The notes beneath the pieces were generated by a model. The model did no database searches, was not told the origin of the DNA, and was given only the letters and a program-made list of their open reading frames with translations. Positions 28,601 to 37,268 of a DNA stretch of 64,000 nucleotides are shown here, one piece after another. Origin of the DNA: Rhizobium sp. Pop5 (lineage in GTDB: Bacteria; Pseudomonadota; Alphaproteobacteria; Rhizobiales; Rhizobiaceae); NCBI RefSeq assembly GCF_024721175.1, contig NZ_CP099399.1, positions 3,890,001 to 3,954,000 of the forward strand. The letters run 5' to 3'. Numbering within the stretch: position 1 is the stretch's first letter; each line of letters opens with the position of its first letter. The position numbers were made by a program, and so were the translations under genes.

Positions 28601-30142
28601 TCACTGCGCAGCCAGCTCCATCACCTTGATCTGCGTTGCTTCGTCGCGATTGAGGAAACCGGTCACACGCCCCTCATGCATGACCATGATGCGGTCGCTC
28701 ATGCCGAGCACCTCTGGCATTTCGGACGAGATCATGATGATCGCCACGCCGTTTCGCGCCATTTCGGTGACCAGCCGGTGAATTTCCGCTTTCGCGCCGA
28801 CATCGATGCCGCGTGTCGGCTCGTCGAGGATCAGGATCTTCGGATGGGTGAGCAGCCAGCGCCCGATCAAGACCTTCTGCTGATTGCCGCCCGAAAGATT
28901 TTCCACGCGCTCGTAAAGGTTCGGCGTTTTCACGCGTAGCCTCTTCGCCATGTCTTCGCAGGTCGCCTCGATCGCGCCCTGCTGAACGAAGCCGCCCTTG
29001 ACATATCTGTCCTGCAGCACGGCGATCTGCATGTTTTCGAGAATATCGAGGATCAGAAGGCAGCCTGTGTCTTTCCGGTCCTCGGTCAAGAAGGCCATCT
29101 GATGGCGGATGGCCTCGGTCGGCGAGGTGATCGTCACCGGCTTGCCAAAGAGTTCGACCGCGCCGGAGCTTGCCGGCGTCACCCCGAAAAGCGTTTCGGC
29201 GACATTCGAACGCCCGGAGCCGACGAGGCCGGCCACGCCGAGAATCTCGCCGGCCCTCACATCGAAGGAAACGTCGCGGAAGACTCCTTTGAGGCAGAGA
29301 TCCTTGACCGAAAGGACAACCTCGCCGATCGGCACCTCTTCTTTCGGAAACATCTGGGTGATCTCGCGCCCGACCATCATGCGGATGATGTCGTCGCGGG
29401 TGACCTCGGTCGAAGCATGCGTGCCGATATAGCGGCCATCGCGGAAGACGGAGAACTCGTCGGCGATCTCGAAGAGCTCGTTCATCTTGTGAGTGATGTA
29501 AACGATGCCGATGCCCTGGGATCTGAGATCGCGGATGATGCGGAAAAGATGTTCGACCTCGCGCTCCGTCAGCGCCGATGTCGGCTCGTCCATGATGAGG
29601 ACGTCGGAATTGTAGGAAACCGCCTTGGCAATTTCGACCATCTGCCGGTTGGCGACCGAGAGGTGGCGAACCTCGATATCGGGATCGATCGCGATATTGA
29701 GCCGGGCAAACAGTTCCTCGGTCATGCGATGCATCACGCCGTGATCGACGAAACCGAAGCGGTTCTTGGGTTCGCGGCGAATCCATATATTTTCCGCGAC
29801 CGTCATGAACGGCATCAGGTTCAGCTCCTGATGGATCATGGCAATGCCGTTCTCCAGCGCATCGAGCGGAGATTTCAGCCGGACCTCGACACCCTTCAGG
29901 CGGATATCGCCCTTGTCGGGTGTGTAGATGCCGGCGAGGATCTTCATCAGCGTCGATTTGCCGGCGCCGTTTTCGCCCATCAGCGCATGCACGGAGGCGC
30001 GCTTCAGCCGGAACTGCACGTCGTCAAGCGCGACGACGCCTGGAAATTCCTTGCGAACGCCTTCGGCGCTCAACAGATATTCCGCATTCGGAACTGCCCC
30101 GCTCGCGCGCACGGCGGCCATGGTTGTCGGGCTGACGGCCAT
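28601..30142 (-). CDS. Sugar ABC transporter ATP-binding protein with two ATPase domains
   Basis: A 513-residue duplicated ATPase of the RbsA/MglA type. The first domain has Walker [10 protein letters not shown] (about residue 55), a signature-like [15 protein letters not shown] and Walker [14 protein letters not shown]. The second, degenerate domain has GLVGSGRSN in place of a canonical Walker A, then [15 protein letters not shown] and [16 protein letters not shown]. This asymmetry is normal for the family. GGAGGAGATGAT precedes the ATG. It sits between binding-protein and permease genes, separated from the former by a strong hairpin. Confidence 0.92.
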   Translation of the reverse strand: MAVSPTTMAAVRASGAVPNAEYLLSAEGVRKEFPGVVALDDVQFRLKRASVHALMGENGAGKSTLMKILAGIYTPDKGDIRLKGVEVRLKSPLDALENGIAMIHQELNLMPFMTVAENIWIRREPKNRFGFVDHGVMHRMTEELFARLNIAIDPDIEVRHLSVANRQMVEIAKAVSYNSDVLIMDEPTSALTEREVEHLFRIIRDLRSQGIGIVYITHKMNELFEIADEFSVFRDGRYIGTHASTEVTRDDIIRMMVGREITQMFPKEEVPIGEVVLSVKDLCLKGVFRDVSFDVRAGEILGVAGLVGSGRSNVAETLFGVTPASSGAVELFGKPVTITSPTEAIRHQMAFLTEDRKDTGCLLILDILENMQIAVLQDRYVKGGFVQQGAIEATCEDMAKRLRVKTPNLYERVENLSGGNQQKVLIGRWLLTHPKILILDEPTRGIDVGAKAEIHRLVTEMARNGVAIIMISSEMPEVLGMSDRIMVMHEGRVTGFLNRDEATQIKVMELAAQ

Positions 30143-30173
30143 ATCATCTCCTCCGGATACGGACAGGCGAAAA

Positions 30174-30196
30174 GGATGCGGGCAAAGCCCGCATCC
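30174..30196 (-). terminator. Intra-operon hairpin between binding-protein and ATPase genes
   Basis: GGATGCGGGC (30174-30183) and GCCCGCATCC (30187-30196) pair perfectly around a 3-base loop. On the minus strand TTTTCGCC follows. It lies 14 bases after the binding-protein stop and 32 bases before the ATPase start, so it should act as a partial terminator or 3' stabiliser. Confidence 0.7.
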
Positions 30197-30209
30197 CTGG
30201 CGCTTCGCC

Positions 30210-31139
30210 TCAGTTCTTCGTGACGAAGTCCTTGACGTTGGTAGGCGTGACGAGCTGGAAGGGAATATAGACCTTCTTCTCGGTCTTTTCGCCCTTGGCG
30301 ATCTTCAGCGCCGTGTCGAGCGCGCCCTTGCCCTGGCCGGCGGCGTCCTGGAAGACGGTGACGTCGAGGTCACCCGCCTGCATGGCGGCAAGCGCGTCCT
30401 GCGTTGCGTCGACGCCGCCAATGACGACCTTGGTCATGTCCTTGCCGGCAGCCTTCAGTGCCTGGATGGCACCGATCGCCATTTCGTCATTGTTGGAGAT
30501 CACGGCGTCGAATTCGATGCCGCTGGAGAGCCAGTTGGTCATCAGGTCGGCGCCCTGGGTACGATCCCAGTTGGCGGTCTGCTCTTCGACGATCTGCAGG
30601 CCCTTGCATTCATCCGTCTTGATGACGTCATGAACGTCCTGGGTGCGCATGCGCGCGGCCTGGTTGGAAAGCTCGCCCATGATGACGACGGCCTTGCCCT
30701 TGCCGCCGAGAATACGGCAGATTTCCTTGGTTTCCAGCGTGCCGGATTCCTGCTCGTTGGAAGCAACGAAGGCCTGCTTTTCCGGCAGCGTGTCGACGTT
30801 GACCGGCTGGCGGTTGACGTAAACCAGCGGGATCCCGGCGTCAGCGGCGAGCTTCGACATCGCCGTGGTCGCATCGGTATCGACAGGATTGACGATGATC
30901 GCATCGACCTTGGAGGCGATGAAATTCTGGATCTGGCTCTGCTGCTTGGAAACGTCGTTCTGCGCGTCTTCGACCTGCAGCGTGACGCCATTCAGCGTCT
31001 TTGCATAATCGGTCATGCCGTTGCGAAGAACGGTCAGGAAGTTGTCGTCGAACTTCGCCATCGAGACGCCAACCGTTTCTGCATGAGCCGCTGCCGACAT
31101 GACGAGCGCCATCGCAGTGCCCAGGATAAACTTTTTCAT
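30210..31139 (-). CDS. Sugar ABC transporter substrate-binding protein, probable myo-inositol binder
   Basis: A 309-residue periplasmic type I binding protein. The signal peptide is short ([20 protein letters not shown]). Diagnostic segments are [21 protein letters not shown] in two parts, [24 protein letters not shown] and the C-terminal [12 protein letters not shown]. These resemble IbpA/IntA inositol-binding proteins more than RbsB, judging from memory of the families. Independent support: a GGAA-N6-TTCC element, the motif reported for the inositol regulator IolR in S. meliloti, lies about 150 bases upstream. No inositol catabolic gene is in the window, so the substrate remains an inference. 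Confidence 0.88.
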   Translation of the reverse strand: MKKFILGTAMALVMSAAAHAETVGVSMAKFDDNFLTVLRNGMTDYAKTLNGVTLQVEDAQNDVSKQQSQIQNFIASKVDAIIVNPVDTDATTAMSKLAADAGIPLVYVNRQPVNVDTLPEKQAFVASNEQESGTLETKEICRILGGKGKAVVIMGELSNQAARMRTQDVHDVIKTDECKGLQIVEEQTANWDRTQGADLMTNWLSSGIEFDAVISNNDEMAIGAIQALKAAGKDMTKVVIGGVDATQDALAAMQAGDLDVTVFQDAAGQGKGALDTALKIAKGEKTEKKVYIPFQLVTPTNVKDFVTKN

Positions 31140-31514
31140 TTCACTTCCTCCACAAAGCGGTGCCCGGCTGCACCCTCCTCACGCCGGAGCTCCAGGCAAT
31201 TTGCCCTGAAGCCGCAACCCTGCATGCGCCACCTCTCCCGCGGCACTCCGCAAAACGGAACAAACAAACCGTAAAATTTGATCCGCGGAATATTCATTCC
31301 ATTTTCTAGGAACGGCGTCAAGCCTCTTTAGCGGCGGCGTCGCGAGGAAGATGCGAGCGCAAATGCTGCTTTGCGGCCAGCGCGCGGATCTTCCGCATTG
31401 TGAAAGGCGAAGGGAGGTTCCATCTATGGGAGGGCCGAAGGCAGGCTCATGGCCGCGGTCGCCTTCGCCCTCTCACCGCGGCCGGATCATTTGAAGATTT
31501 TGGAGACAGGACAG
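31140..31514. other. Divergent intergenic region, no gene
   Basis: These 375 bases separate the minus-strand sugar operon from the plus-strand DUF1993 gene. Apart from the GGAA-N6-TTCC element and the ribosome sites at both ends I see no supported feature. The open frames here lack ribosome sites. Confidence 0.5.
31287..31300. promoter_or_regulatory. GGAA-N6-TTCC palindrome, candidate IolR operator
   Basis: GGAA-TATTCA-TTCC lies in the leader of the sugar ABC operon, 148-161 bases upstream of the binding-protein ATG. It matches the form described for IolR sites of S. meliloti inositol genes. The motif is short, so chance occurrence is possible, but its position in an inositol-like transporter promoter is suggestive. 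Confidence 0.45.
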
Positions 31515-32012
31515 ATGTCCATTTCGATGTATCGCCTTACCGTTCCAATGTTCCAGCGCGGCTTTGCCAGCCTGAAAACCTATCTCGACAAGGCCGAAGC
31601 CTATGCTAGGGAAAAGAACTTCGATCCCGTCATATTGCTCTCCTCCCGCCTTGCGCCTGATATGCTGTCGCTTTCCGGCCAGTATCAGCGCGCCAGCGAC
31701 AGCTCCAAATTTGCGCTCGCCCGCCTGACCGCGACCGAAGCCCCAAAATTCGAGGACAACGAGAAGACTTTCGATGAACTGCGCGAGCGCCTGGCAAAGA
31801 CCGAAGCCTATCTCGCCGGCTTCTCCGCTGAGGCGCTGGAAGGCACGGAAAGCCGCCAGATCACCATGCCGGGCAAGAGCGGCATTGTGCTGCCGGGCGA
31901 CGAATATGTCGCCACCTTCGCCCTGCCGAACTTTTATTTCCATGTCGCAACGGCCCATGCCATCCTGCGCAACCAGGGTGTGCCGATCGGCAAGCGCGAT
32001 TATCTCGGCTAA
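31515..32012 (+). CDS. DUF1993 family protein
   Basis: A 165-residue protein beginning MSISMYRLTVPMFQRGFASL, with the family's ending YFHVATAHAILRNQGVPIGKRDYLG. DUF1993 proteins are helical and distantly related to the DinB/YfiT metal-binding four-helix fold. The histidines in FHVATAHAI are candidates for metal contacts. The ATG at 31515 is chosen because GGAGACAGGACAG precedes it; the longer frame from 31449 has no site. It is monocistronic, with an excellent terminator after it. Function unknown. Confidence 0.85.
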   Translation: MSISMYRLTVPMFQRGFASLKTYLDKAEAYAREKNFDPVILLSSRLAPDMLSLSGQYQRASDSSKFALARLTATEAPKFEDNEKTFDELRERLAKTEAYLAGFSAEALEGTESRQITMPGKSGIVLPGDEYVATFALPNFYFHVATAHAILRNQGVPIGKRDYLG

Positions 32013-32018
32013 AACAGG

Positions 32019-33563
32019 CTAGGGCCGGCGCGTCGCCGGCCCTTTTTCCGTCAGCTCGGTATAGGCGAGCGTCTGGTCCAGATGCCGGGCTCTCAGCGAA
32101 AGCAGCTTTTCGGCATAATCGAGCCGTATCGCCGCAAAGTTCGGATCCGCGGCGACATTGTCGAGCTCCATCGGATCGTCGCGGAGATTGAAGAGCAGCG
32201 GCGGCAGCGCGGTAAAATGCACATATTTGAACTGCGCGTCGCGGATCACCGCGAGATTGCATTCATTGGACCTCAGCCCGAAATGCCGCTCCGCCTCACC
32301 GCCCGCGATATCGCGGAAATCGAATTCCCAGAAGGCCGCATCCCGCCAGCCCTCTGCCCGCCCGGCCTTGACGAACGGCATCAGCGACCGGCCGTCGAGC
32401 CCGTTCTTCGCTTCGATGCCGAGCCTTTGGCACAGGGTGGGAAAAATGTCCGCAGCGCTGGTGAAATCGTCGACGACCCCACCCTGAGCACCGCTTGCGG
32501 GATCGCGAATGACAAGCGGAATATGGTAACTGCCGTCGAAGAAGCCGCCCTTGCCGAGCGTCCAGTGGTCGCCCATCATCTCGGCATGGTCGGAGGTGAA
32601 GATAACAAGCGTATTTTCCCAGGCGCCCGCGTCTTTCAGGGCCTGCCAGATGCGGCCGAGCTGCGCATCGACCTCCGATATCATGCCGTAATAGATCGCC
32701 CGGATTGCCGCGAAATCCTCCGCGCTCCAACCGCTGAACGGCCCCGTCGCACCATAGACGAAGTTGCCCCTGTCGGAGCGCGGCATGGCATAGGCAAGAT
32801 AAGGGTGACTGTTCTCTTCCGTTTGACCGCTTGCCGCACGCGCAAAAGCCGGTCCGTCACCGGCCTCGAACATCCGGTTGAACGGCTCCGGCACGGAAAA
32901 CGGCGGATGCGGACGCAGAAAAGAGACATGGGCGAACCACGGCCTGTCCTGCTCGCCCAGCCAGCGGATGAACTCGCCGGCCAGGAAGGCCGTCTGCGTC
33001 TCGTCGCGCGAATAGGCCGGCGCCGCATCGGAAATTTCTCCCGGCGCCACACCGACGGGAATGTGTATGTCGCGGCTAACGGCATTCGCGTGGCCGCGGG
33101 ACCTTAGCCAGGAGAGCCACTGTCTCTCATGCTCCGGCAGAAGCTGGCGGGCCGTAAAACCCGGCAGCACGCCTTCATAGGTCGTCAGATGCGGATCCTT
33201 GGCATCCATGCCGCGCGGATCGGGCGCCGTATCGGTATAGCCGAACAGTGTCGAATCGTATCCCGCCCGCCGCGCCGCGAGCGCCAGATTGTCGAAACGC
33301 GCGTCGAGCGGCGAACCGTTGCGGCAGACGCGATGGTTCATCTGATAGAGGCCGGTATAAAGCGTCGCCCGCGCTGGCGAGCAGGGTGCTGCCCCGGCAT
33401 AATGGCGCCGGAAGAGCGTGCCTTCCCGCGCCAGTGCATCGACAGCAGGCGTTTTCACGCAAGGGTGACCGACGGCCGACAGGCAATCGCCGCGCCACTG
33501 GTCCGCCGTGATCAGCAGAATATTCGGCCGGCGGCTCTTCTCAATGCTGGTTGGATTTTGCAT
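32019..33563 (-). CDS. Alkaline-phosphatase-superfamily hydrolase, phosphonate monoester hydrolase / sulfatase type
   Basis: A 514-residue enzyme, the same length as the characterised phosphonate monoester hydrolases of R. leguminosarum and Burkholderia caryophylli, and similar in its ALPPLLFNLRDDPMELDN C-terminal region. The nucleophile motif is CSPAR (Cys at about 61), the sulfatase consensus in which cysteine becomes formylglycine. Metal ligands are in TADQWRGD at the N-terminus and FTSDHAEMMGDH. It probably hydrolyses phosphonate or phosphate diesters and sulfate esters. The start MQNPTSIEKS at 33563 overlaps the galE stop by 23 bases, so translation may be coupled. An arylsulfatase annotation would also be acceptable. 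Confidence 0.85.
   Translation of the reverse strand: MQNPTSIEKSRRPNILLITADQWRGDCLSAVGHPCVKTPAVDALAREGTLFRRHYAGAAPCSPARATLYTGLYQMNHRVCRNGSPLDARFDNLALAARRAGYDSTLFGYTDTAPDPRGMDAKDPHLTTYEGVLPGFTARQLLPEHERQWLSWLRSRGHANAVSRDIHIPVGVAPGEISDAAPAYSRDETQTAFLAGEFIRWLGEQDRPWFAHVSFLRPHPPFSVPEPFNRMFEAGDGPAFARAASGQTEENSHPYLAYAMPRSDRGNFVYGATGPFSGWSAEDFAAIRAIYYGMISEVDAQLGRIWQALKDAGAWENTLVIFTSDHAEMMGDHWTLGKGGFFDGSYHIPLVIRDPASGAQGGVVDDFTSAADIFPTLCQRLGIEAKNGLDGRSLMPFVKAGRAEGWRDAAFWEFDFRDIAGGEAERHFGLRSNECNLAVIRDAQFKYVHFTALPPLLFNLRDDPMELDNVAADPNFAAIRLDYAEKLLSLRARHLDQTLAYTELTEKGPATRRP
32021..32047 (+). terminator. Intrinsic terminator of the DUF1993 gene, lying inside the convergent gene's coding end
   Basis: AGGGCCGGCG (32021-32030) and CGCCGGCCCT (32034-32043) close a CGT loop and run into TTTTT. 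The same bases encode the last residues (GPATRRP) and overlap the stop codon of the minus-strand hydrolase. Confidence 0.9.
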
Positions 33564-34524
33564 GCCAGTTCCAAGCGGAGCGGATGATCTCCGACAGATC
33601 ATATTGCGGTACCCAGCCGAGCACGTCGCGCGCCTTGTCGTTATTGGCGACCAGCGTGTGCGAATCGCCTTCACGCCGGCCGATATATTCGACCGGGAAA
33701 GGCCGGTTCGATACGTCCTCGATCGCGCCGAGCAATTCCTTGACGGTCGTGCCCGTGCCCGTGCCGAGGTTGAGCGCGACGGATTCTCCGCCCTTCAGCA
33801 GATATTCGACCGCGCGCACATGCGCATCGGCAAGATCCAGCACATGAATATAGTCGCGCACGCAGGTGCCGTCGCGCGTCTCGTAATCGCTGCCGAACAC
33901 CTTGAAACCCTGACGGCGGCCGAGCGCGGCATCGATCGCCAGGGGTATCGCATGCGTCTCCGGCTGGTGCCATTCGCCGATCCGGCCCTCGAAATCGGCA
34001 CCGGCCGCATTGAAATAACGCAGCACCACCGACCGCAGACTTCTATATTGGTCGTAATCGGCAAGCGCCTGCTCGACGATATATTTCGTCCGCCCGTAGG
34101 GATTGATCGGCACCTGCCGGTGCGTCTCGTCGAGCGGTACGCTCTGCGGCAGACCGTAGGTCGCACAGGTCGAGGAGAAGACGAAGGCGTTGATATCAGC
34201 CGCCTGCGCCGCCGAAAGCAGCGTCAGGGTACCGATCACATTGTTCTCGTAGAAGGAGACCGGATCCTTGACCGATTCGCCGACCTCGATCAGCGCCGCG
34301 AAATGCAGGATCGCTGCCGGCTTGTGCTTGGCGAGCACCTCATCCAGCCGGGCGCGGTCGCGGATATCGCCCTCTTCGGCCGGTCCCCACTTGACGAATT
34401 CGCGATGGCCGTTCGAAAAATTGTCGAAAACGACAGGCTTATAGCCCTTGTTCGCCAGGTCGAGGCACGTATGCGAGCCGATATAGCCGGCGCCGCCGAC
34501 CACAAGAACCGTTTCACCTGCCAT
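33541..34524 (-). CDS. galE: UDP-glucose 4-epimerase
   Basis: Interconverts UDP-glucose and UDP-galactose for exopolysaccharide and LPS synthesis. It is a 327-residue short-chain dehydrogenase fold: NAD loop VVGGAGYIGSH at the N-terminus, FSSTCATYG with the catalytic Ser/Thr, and NPYGRTKYIVEQ with the Tyr-x-x-x-Lys pair. RDGTCVRDYIHVLDLADAH is the usual GalE signature, and the C-terminal VLGWVPQYDL is present. The ATG at 34524 (MAGETVLVVGG) puts the NAD loop at residue 8, as expected. It is upstream of the phosphonate hydrolase gene, whose start lies inside the last codons of galE. Confidence 0.95.
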   Translation of the reverse strand: MAGETVLVVGGAGYIGSHTCLDLANKGYKPVVFDNFSNGHREFVKWGPAEEGDIRDRARLDEVLAKHKPAAILHFAALIEVGESVKDPVSFYENNVIGTLTLLSAAQAADINAFVFSSTCATYGLPQSVPLDETHRQVPINPYGRTKYIVEQALADYDQYRSLRSVVLRYFNAAGADFEGRIGEWHQPETHAIPLAIDAALGRRQGFKVFGSDYETRDGTCVRDYIHVLDLADAHVRAVEYLLKGGESVALNLGTGTGTTVKELLGAIEDVSNRPFPVEYIGRREGDSHTLVANNDKARDVLGWVPQYDLSEIIRSAWNWHAKSNQH

Positions 34525-34721
34525 GCACCACCCTTGTTTTTCAATGAGAGATAGGCGGAACCTAGACGAGATACACGTCAATAAAAAGAAAGAATTACAA
34601 TCGGCGTGACCGGACAATACGTCGATTGCCGGAGGTGCTTTCAGTTCATGCATATTATTCGCGTGATTTGCATGATCGTCTGATCTAGTCGGCGAAGAGC
34701 GATTTCAGCGGAGGATAGGAG

Positions 34722-35366
34722 ATGAAAAAGGCGATCATCGTCTGGGGCGGCTGGCAGGGTCACGAGCCCGAACAATGCGCCGGCATCGTCGCCGATCTCC
34801 TGCGCGAGGACGGATTTGCCGTCGAGGTGACCGGTGATCTCGACATATTCGCCTCATCTCGGCTCGCGAAGGCCGATCTTCTCGTGCCTGTCATAACGGG
34901 CGAAACGCTTGAAAAACCCCATGCCGCCGCCCTGGTCGAGGCGGTGCGCGGCGGGCTGGGGCTCGGCGGCCATCACGGCGCACTCGCCACCTCCTTCAAG
35001 GAAAGCGCCGCGTTCCGTTATGTCTCCGGCGTCACCTGGGTCGCCCATCCCGGCAACATCATCGATTTCCGCGTCGGCGTCACCCGCCAGGACGATCCTG
35101 TCATGGAGGGCATTCCCGATTTCGACTATCACTCGGAACAATATTACCTCCACTACGATCCGAGTGTCGAAATCCTCGCGACGACGACCTTTACCGGCGC
35201 CTACGATCCAGCGGCGCGCAATGTCGTGATGCCCGTCGCCTTCAAGCGTCATTTCGGCGCCGGCCGCATCTTCTATTCCGCCCTCGGCCATGTCGCCGCC
35301 GAATTCGACCACCCTTATATGCCGCTGATCCTGCGTCGCGGCCTCGGCTGGGCCGCCCGCCAATAG
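34722..35366 (+). CDS. ThuA-like (trehalose utilisation) family protein
   Basis: A 214-residue protein with the ThuA fold, a class I glutamine amidotransferase-like sandwich. It begins KKAIIVWGGWQGHEPEQCA. GGLGLGGHHGALATSF contains the characteristic glycine/histidine loop, and the C-terminal FKRHFGAGRIFYSALGHVAAEF is the family hallmark. GGAGGATAGGAG precedes the ATG. In S. meliloti ThuA participates in trehalose catabolism, but many paralogues of unknown role exist and no thuB or trehalose transporter is adjacent, so the physiological role is open. Confidence 0.85.
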   Translation: MKKAIIVWGGWQGHEPEQCAGIVADLLREDGFAVEVTGDLDIFASSRLAKADLLVPVITGETLEKPHAAALVEAVRGGLGLGGHHGALATSFKESAAFRYVSGVTWVAHPGNIIDFRVGVTRQDDPVMEGIPDFDYHSEQYYLHYDPSVEILATTTFTGAYDPAARNVVMPVAFKRHFGAGRIFYSALGHVAAEFDHPYMPLILRRGLGWAARQ

Positions 35367-35427
35367 AGTTGGCGGGTGGAGAAGCAGTCGCTTGCCGATC
35401 GCCGGCCCGCGCCATATTTTCCCCGGC

Positions 35428-35997
35428 ATGCAGGATCGTTTTTCTTTCTTCCCAGCAACCGCCGACCGTCTGGACGATATCGAAACAGTCTTCGACGATT
35501 GCTCCGGCGGCCGGAATTGCCGCTGCGCCTACTGGTACCTTCCAAACGCCGACTACAAGGCGGGATGGGGAGAGGGAAACCGCCACTGGTTTCGAAAACT
35601 CATCGCTGAGCCGCGCCCGCCCGGCATTCTCGGCTGTCATGAGAACGAGCCGGCCGGATGGTGCGGTGTCGCGCCGCGCACCGTCTTCGACCGGTTGCGC
35701 CGCTCGAAACCCTTCGCTCCGGTCGATGACAGGCCGGTCTGGTCGATCAATTGCTTCATCGTCCGCAAGCCATTCCGGCGGCAGGGCTTCTCACGATTGC
35801 TGCTGAAACATGCCGTCGAATTTGCAAGGGCGAACGGCGCCGAATGTCTTGAGGCCTACCCGATCGATCAGGCAGCCCGCGCTTCGAACGGAGCGGAACT
35901 CTATCCCGGAACGCTTTCGATGTTCCTCGATGCGGGTTTCGTTGAAGTGGCGAGACGCCTGCCGGCAAGACCGATCGTCCGCCTGGATTGCCGCTGA
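35428..35997 (+). CDS. GNAT family N-acetyltransferase
   Basis: About 189 residues. The acetyl-CoA binding motif A reads IVRKPFRRQGFSRLLLKHAVEFA (R-x-x-G-x-x type); motif B follows with ECLEAYPID and MFLDAGFVEVARR. A cysteine-containing segment CSGGRNCRCAYWY at about residue 25 belongs to a known subgroup of GNATs. I use the ATG at 35428 (MQDRFSFF); the TTG at 35392 is possible and neither has a good ribosome site. It follows the ThuA-like gene by about 60 bases on the same strand and may share its transcript. Acceptor substrate unknown. Confidence 0.82.
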   Translation: MQDRFSFFPATADRLDDIETVFDDCSGGRNCRCAYWYLPNADYKAGWGEGNRHWFRKLIAEPRPPGILGCHENEPAGWCGVAPRTVFDRLRRSKPFAPVDDRPVWSINCFIVRKPFRRQGFSRLLLKHAVEFARANGAECLEAYPIDQAARASNGAELYPGTLSMFLDAGFVEVARRLPARPIVRLDCR

Positions 35998-36079
35998 CTA
36001 TTCTCGTTCCGGGAACGATCCGCGATTTCCTCGCGCCGTTCCGGCACGAAACCGCTCAGCACCTCTGATGAAATTATCT

Positions 36080-36334
36080 CTAGAGAGCCGCTTTCCGCTG
36101 CCGCTCGTTCTCGACTTCGAGGACCGGCTCGTCATAGACTCGCATCAGCCTCCCCGCGGCCTTCAGCTTCTCGATGAGATCGTTTCCATCGGGCGAGGCC
36201 TTCGTAAGCTCCAATTGCTCGAATTCCTTGAGCGCCTGCATCCAATGGCTTTCGCCGCGCCCGTCCGGCCGGCCTTCCGATTCCCACAGCGAATAAGCGC
36301 GCTGGCTGACCCAGGCGTCCCTATTGTAACTCAT
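36080..36334 (-). CDS. DUF2934 domain protein
   Basis: An 84-residue protein. The N-terminal 35-residue DUF2934 signature is clear: AWVSQRAYSLWESEGRPDGRG, then HWMQALKEFEQ. The rest is a charged helix ending NERQRKAAL. DUF2934 proteins are common in rhizobia and of unknown function. The ATG at 36334 (MSYNRDAW) is chosen so the domain begins at once; the frame extends to 36382 without a better start. It is monocistronic. Confidence 0.8.
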   Translation of the reverse strand: MSYNRDAWVSQRAYSLWESEGRPDGRGESHWMQALKEFEQLELTKASPDGNDLIEKLKAAGRLMRVYDEPVLEVENERQRKAAL

Positions 36335-36672
36335 AACAAACCCCAGCCGAAAAATTTGGAAGCAAATATCGATCGGCAACAAGGTGCCAAACCTCGCTTT
36401 AGGAGTCGTTACGAGGCAGCGTTATTTTTTAGATAATGCGAAACGACGCGAATACTTAGGAGCAGTTAAATCTCTGATCAAAGGGAGGTTTTACGACGCA
36501 ACGCCCTGCGGAAGAAGCAGGATTACCTGGCTCAGATCAATCATTACTGAGCCATCCCGATCGCTGATCGGAAAACAGACCGGGACGTGCAGGGGAGAGA
36601 ATGTTGACCCGTCGCAATCAACTTGACTAACCTCAGATTCAGCAGCTGATGACGATCAAGGAGAGAAGCAAC
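36335..36672. other. Intergenic region without a supported gene
   Basis: These 338 bases lie between divergent genes. A plus-strand open frame (36384-36626) has no ribosome site and no recognisable protein. The sequence near 36410-36480 is clearly more AT-rich than the surroundings, consistent with promoters for both neighbours. The ribosome site AAGGAG of the next gene is at its right edge. Confidence 0.5.
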
Positions 36673-37233
36673 ATGGCAGATACCTCCTGGCACGCAGACC
36701 CGCTGATTTGGGGCAATGGCCCGCGCATCTTCGAGGCCTTCCTCGAACCGACCGACCCTTACTCCGCTAAAGCATTCAACAAGCTCGACGCCCTCCTCGA
36801 TCAAGCCGGTCGGGACAAGGTCACCGTCAAGATTCGCCTGCAGTCGCAGCCCTGGCATATGTATTCCGGCGTGATCGTCCGCTGTATCGTCGCAGCCTCG
36901 ACGCTGGAGGGCGGCAGGGAGACGGCAAGAAAGGTCATGGCGTCGGTTGCCGCGCATCGAGAGGAATTCGAGTTCGAGCATCATGCGGGCGGCCCGAACA
37001 TGGATGTGACGCCGAACCAGATCATCGAGCGGCTGGAAGATTACAGTGGCGTGAAGCTGAAGGAAGCCTTCGCAATCCCGGACCTCGACCGGGAAATCAA
37101 ATGGCATTGCAAATATGCCCGGCAAAACGGCATCCACGTGTCGCCGACCTTCATGATCGATGGTCTGGTACGGGCAGATCTAAGCAGCGGTGACGAGGTT
37201 GCGGTCTGGGTCGAGAAGCTGCTGGGCAACTGA
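36673..37233 (+). CDS. Thioredoxin-fold (DsbA-like) protein lacking the CxxC motif
   Basis: A 186-residue protein with a DsbA-type arrangement: beta strand IFEAFLEPTDPYS, an inserted helical region and the cis-proline loop HVSPTFMIDG near the C-terminus. Where catalytic members have CPxC the sequence reads TDPYSAK, without cysteine. It therefore should not act as a thiol oxidant; it may bind a ligand or protein, or act like glutathione-transferase-like DsbA relatives. The only cysteines are in IVRCIVAA and WHCKYA. The ATG at 36673 has AAGGAGAGAAG before it. No signal peptide, so cytoplasmic. Confidence 0.78.
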   Translation: MADTSWHADPLIWGNGPRIFEAFLEPTDPYSAKAFNKLDALLDQAGRDKVTVKIRLQSQPWHMYSGVIVRCIVAASTLEGGRETARKVMASVAAHREEFEFEHHAGGPNMDVTPNQIIERLEDYSGVKLKEAFAIPDLDREIKWHCKYARQNGIHVSPTFMIDGLVRADLSSGDEVAVWVEKLLGN

Positions 37234-37268
37234 CGCTGGATACGCGGGCGTCCCGACTGCCGCCGCTC

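Noticed and set aside
36384..36626. 80-codon plus-strand frame
   Set aside because: AT-rich promoter-like sequence, no ribosome site and no homology.
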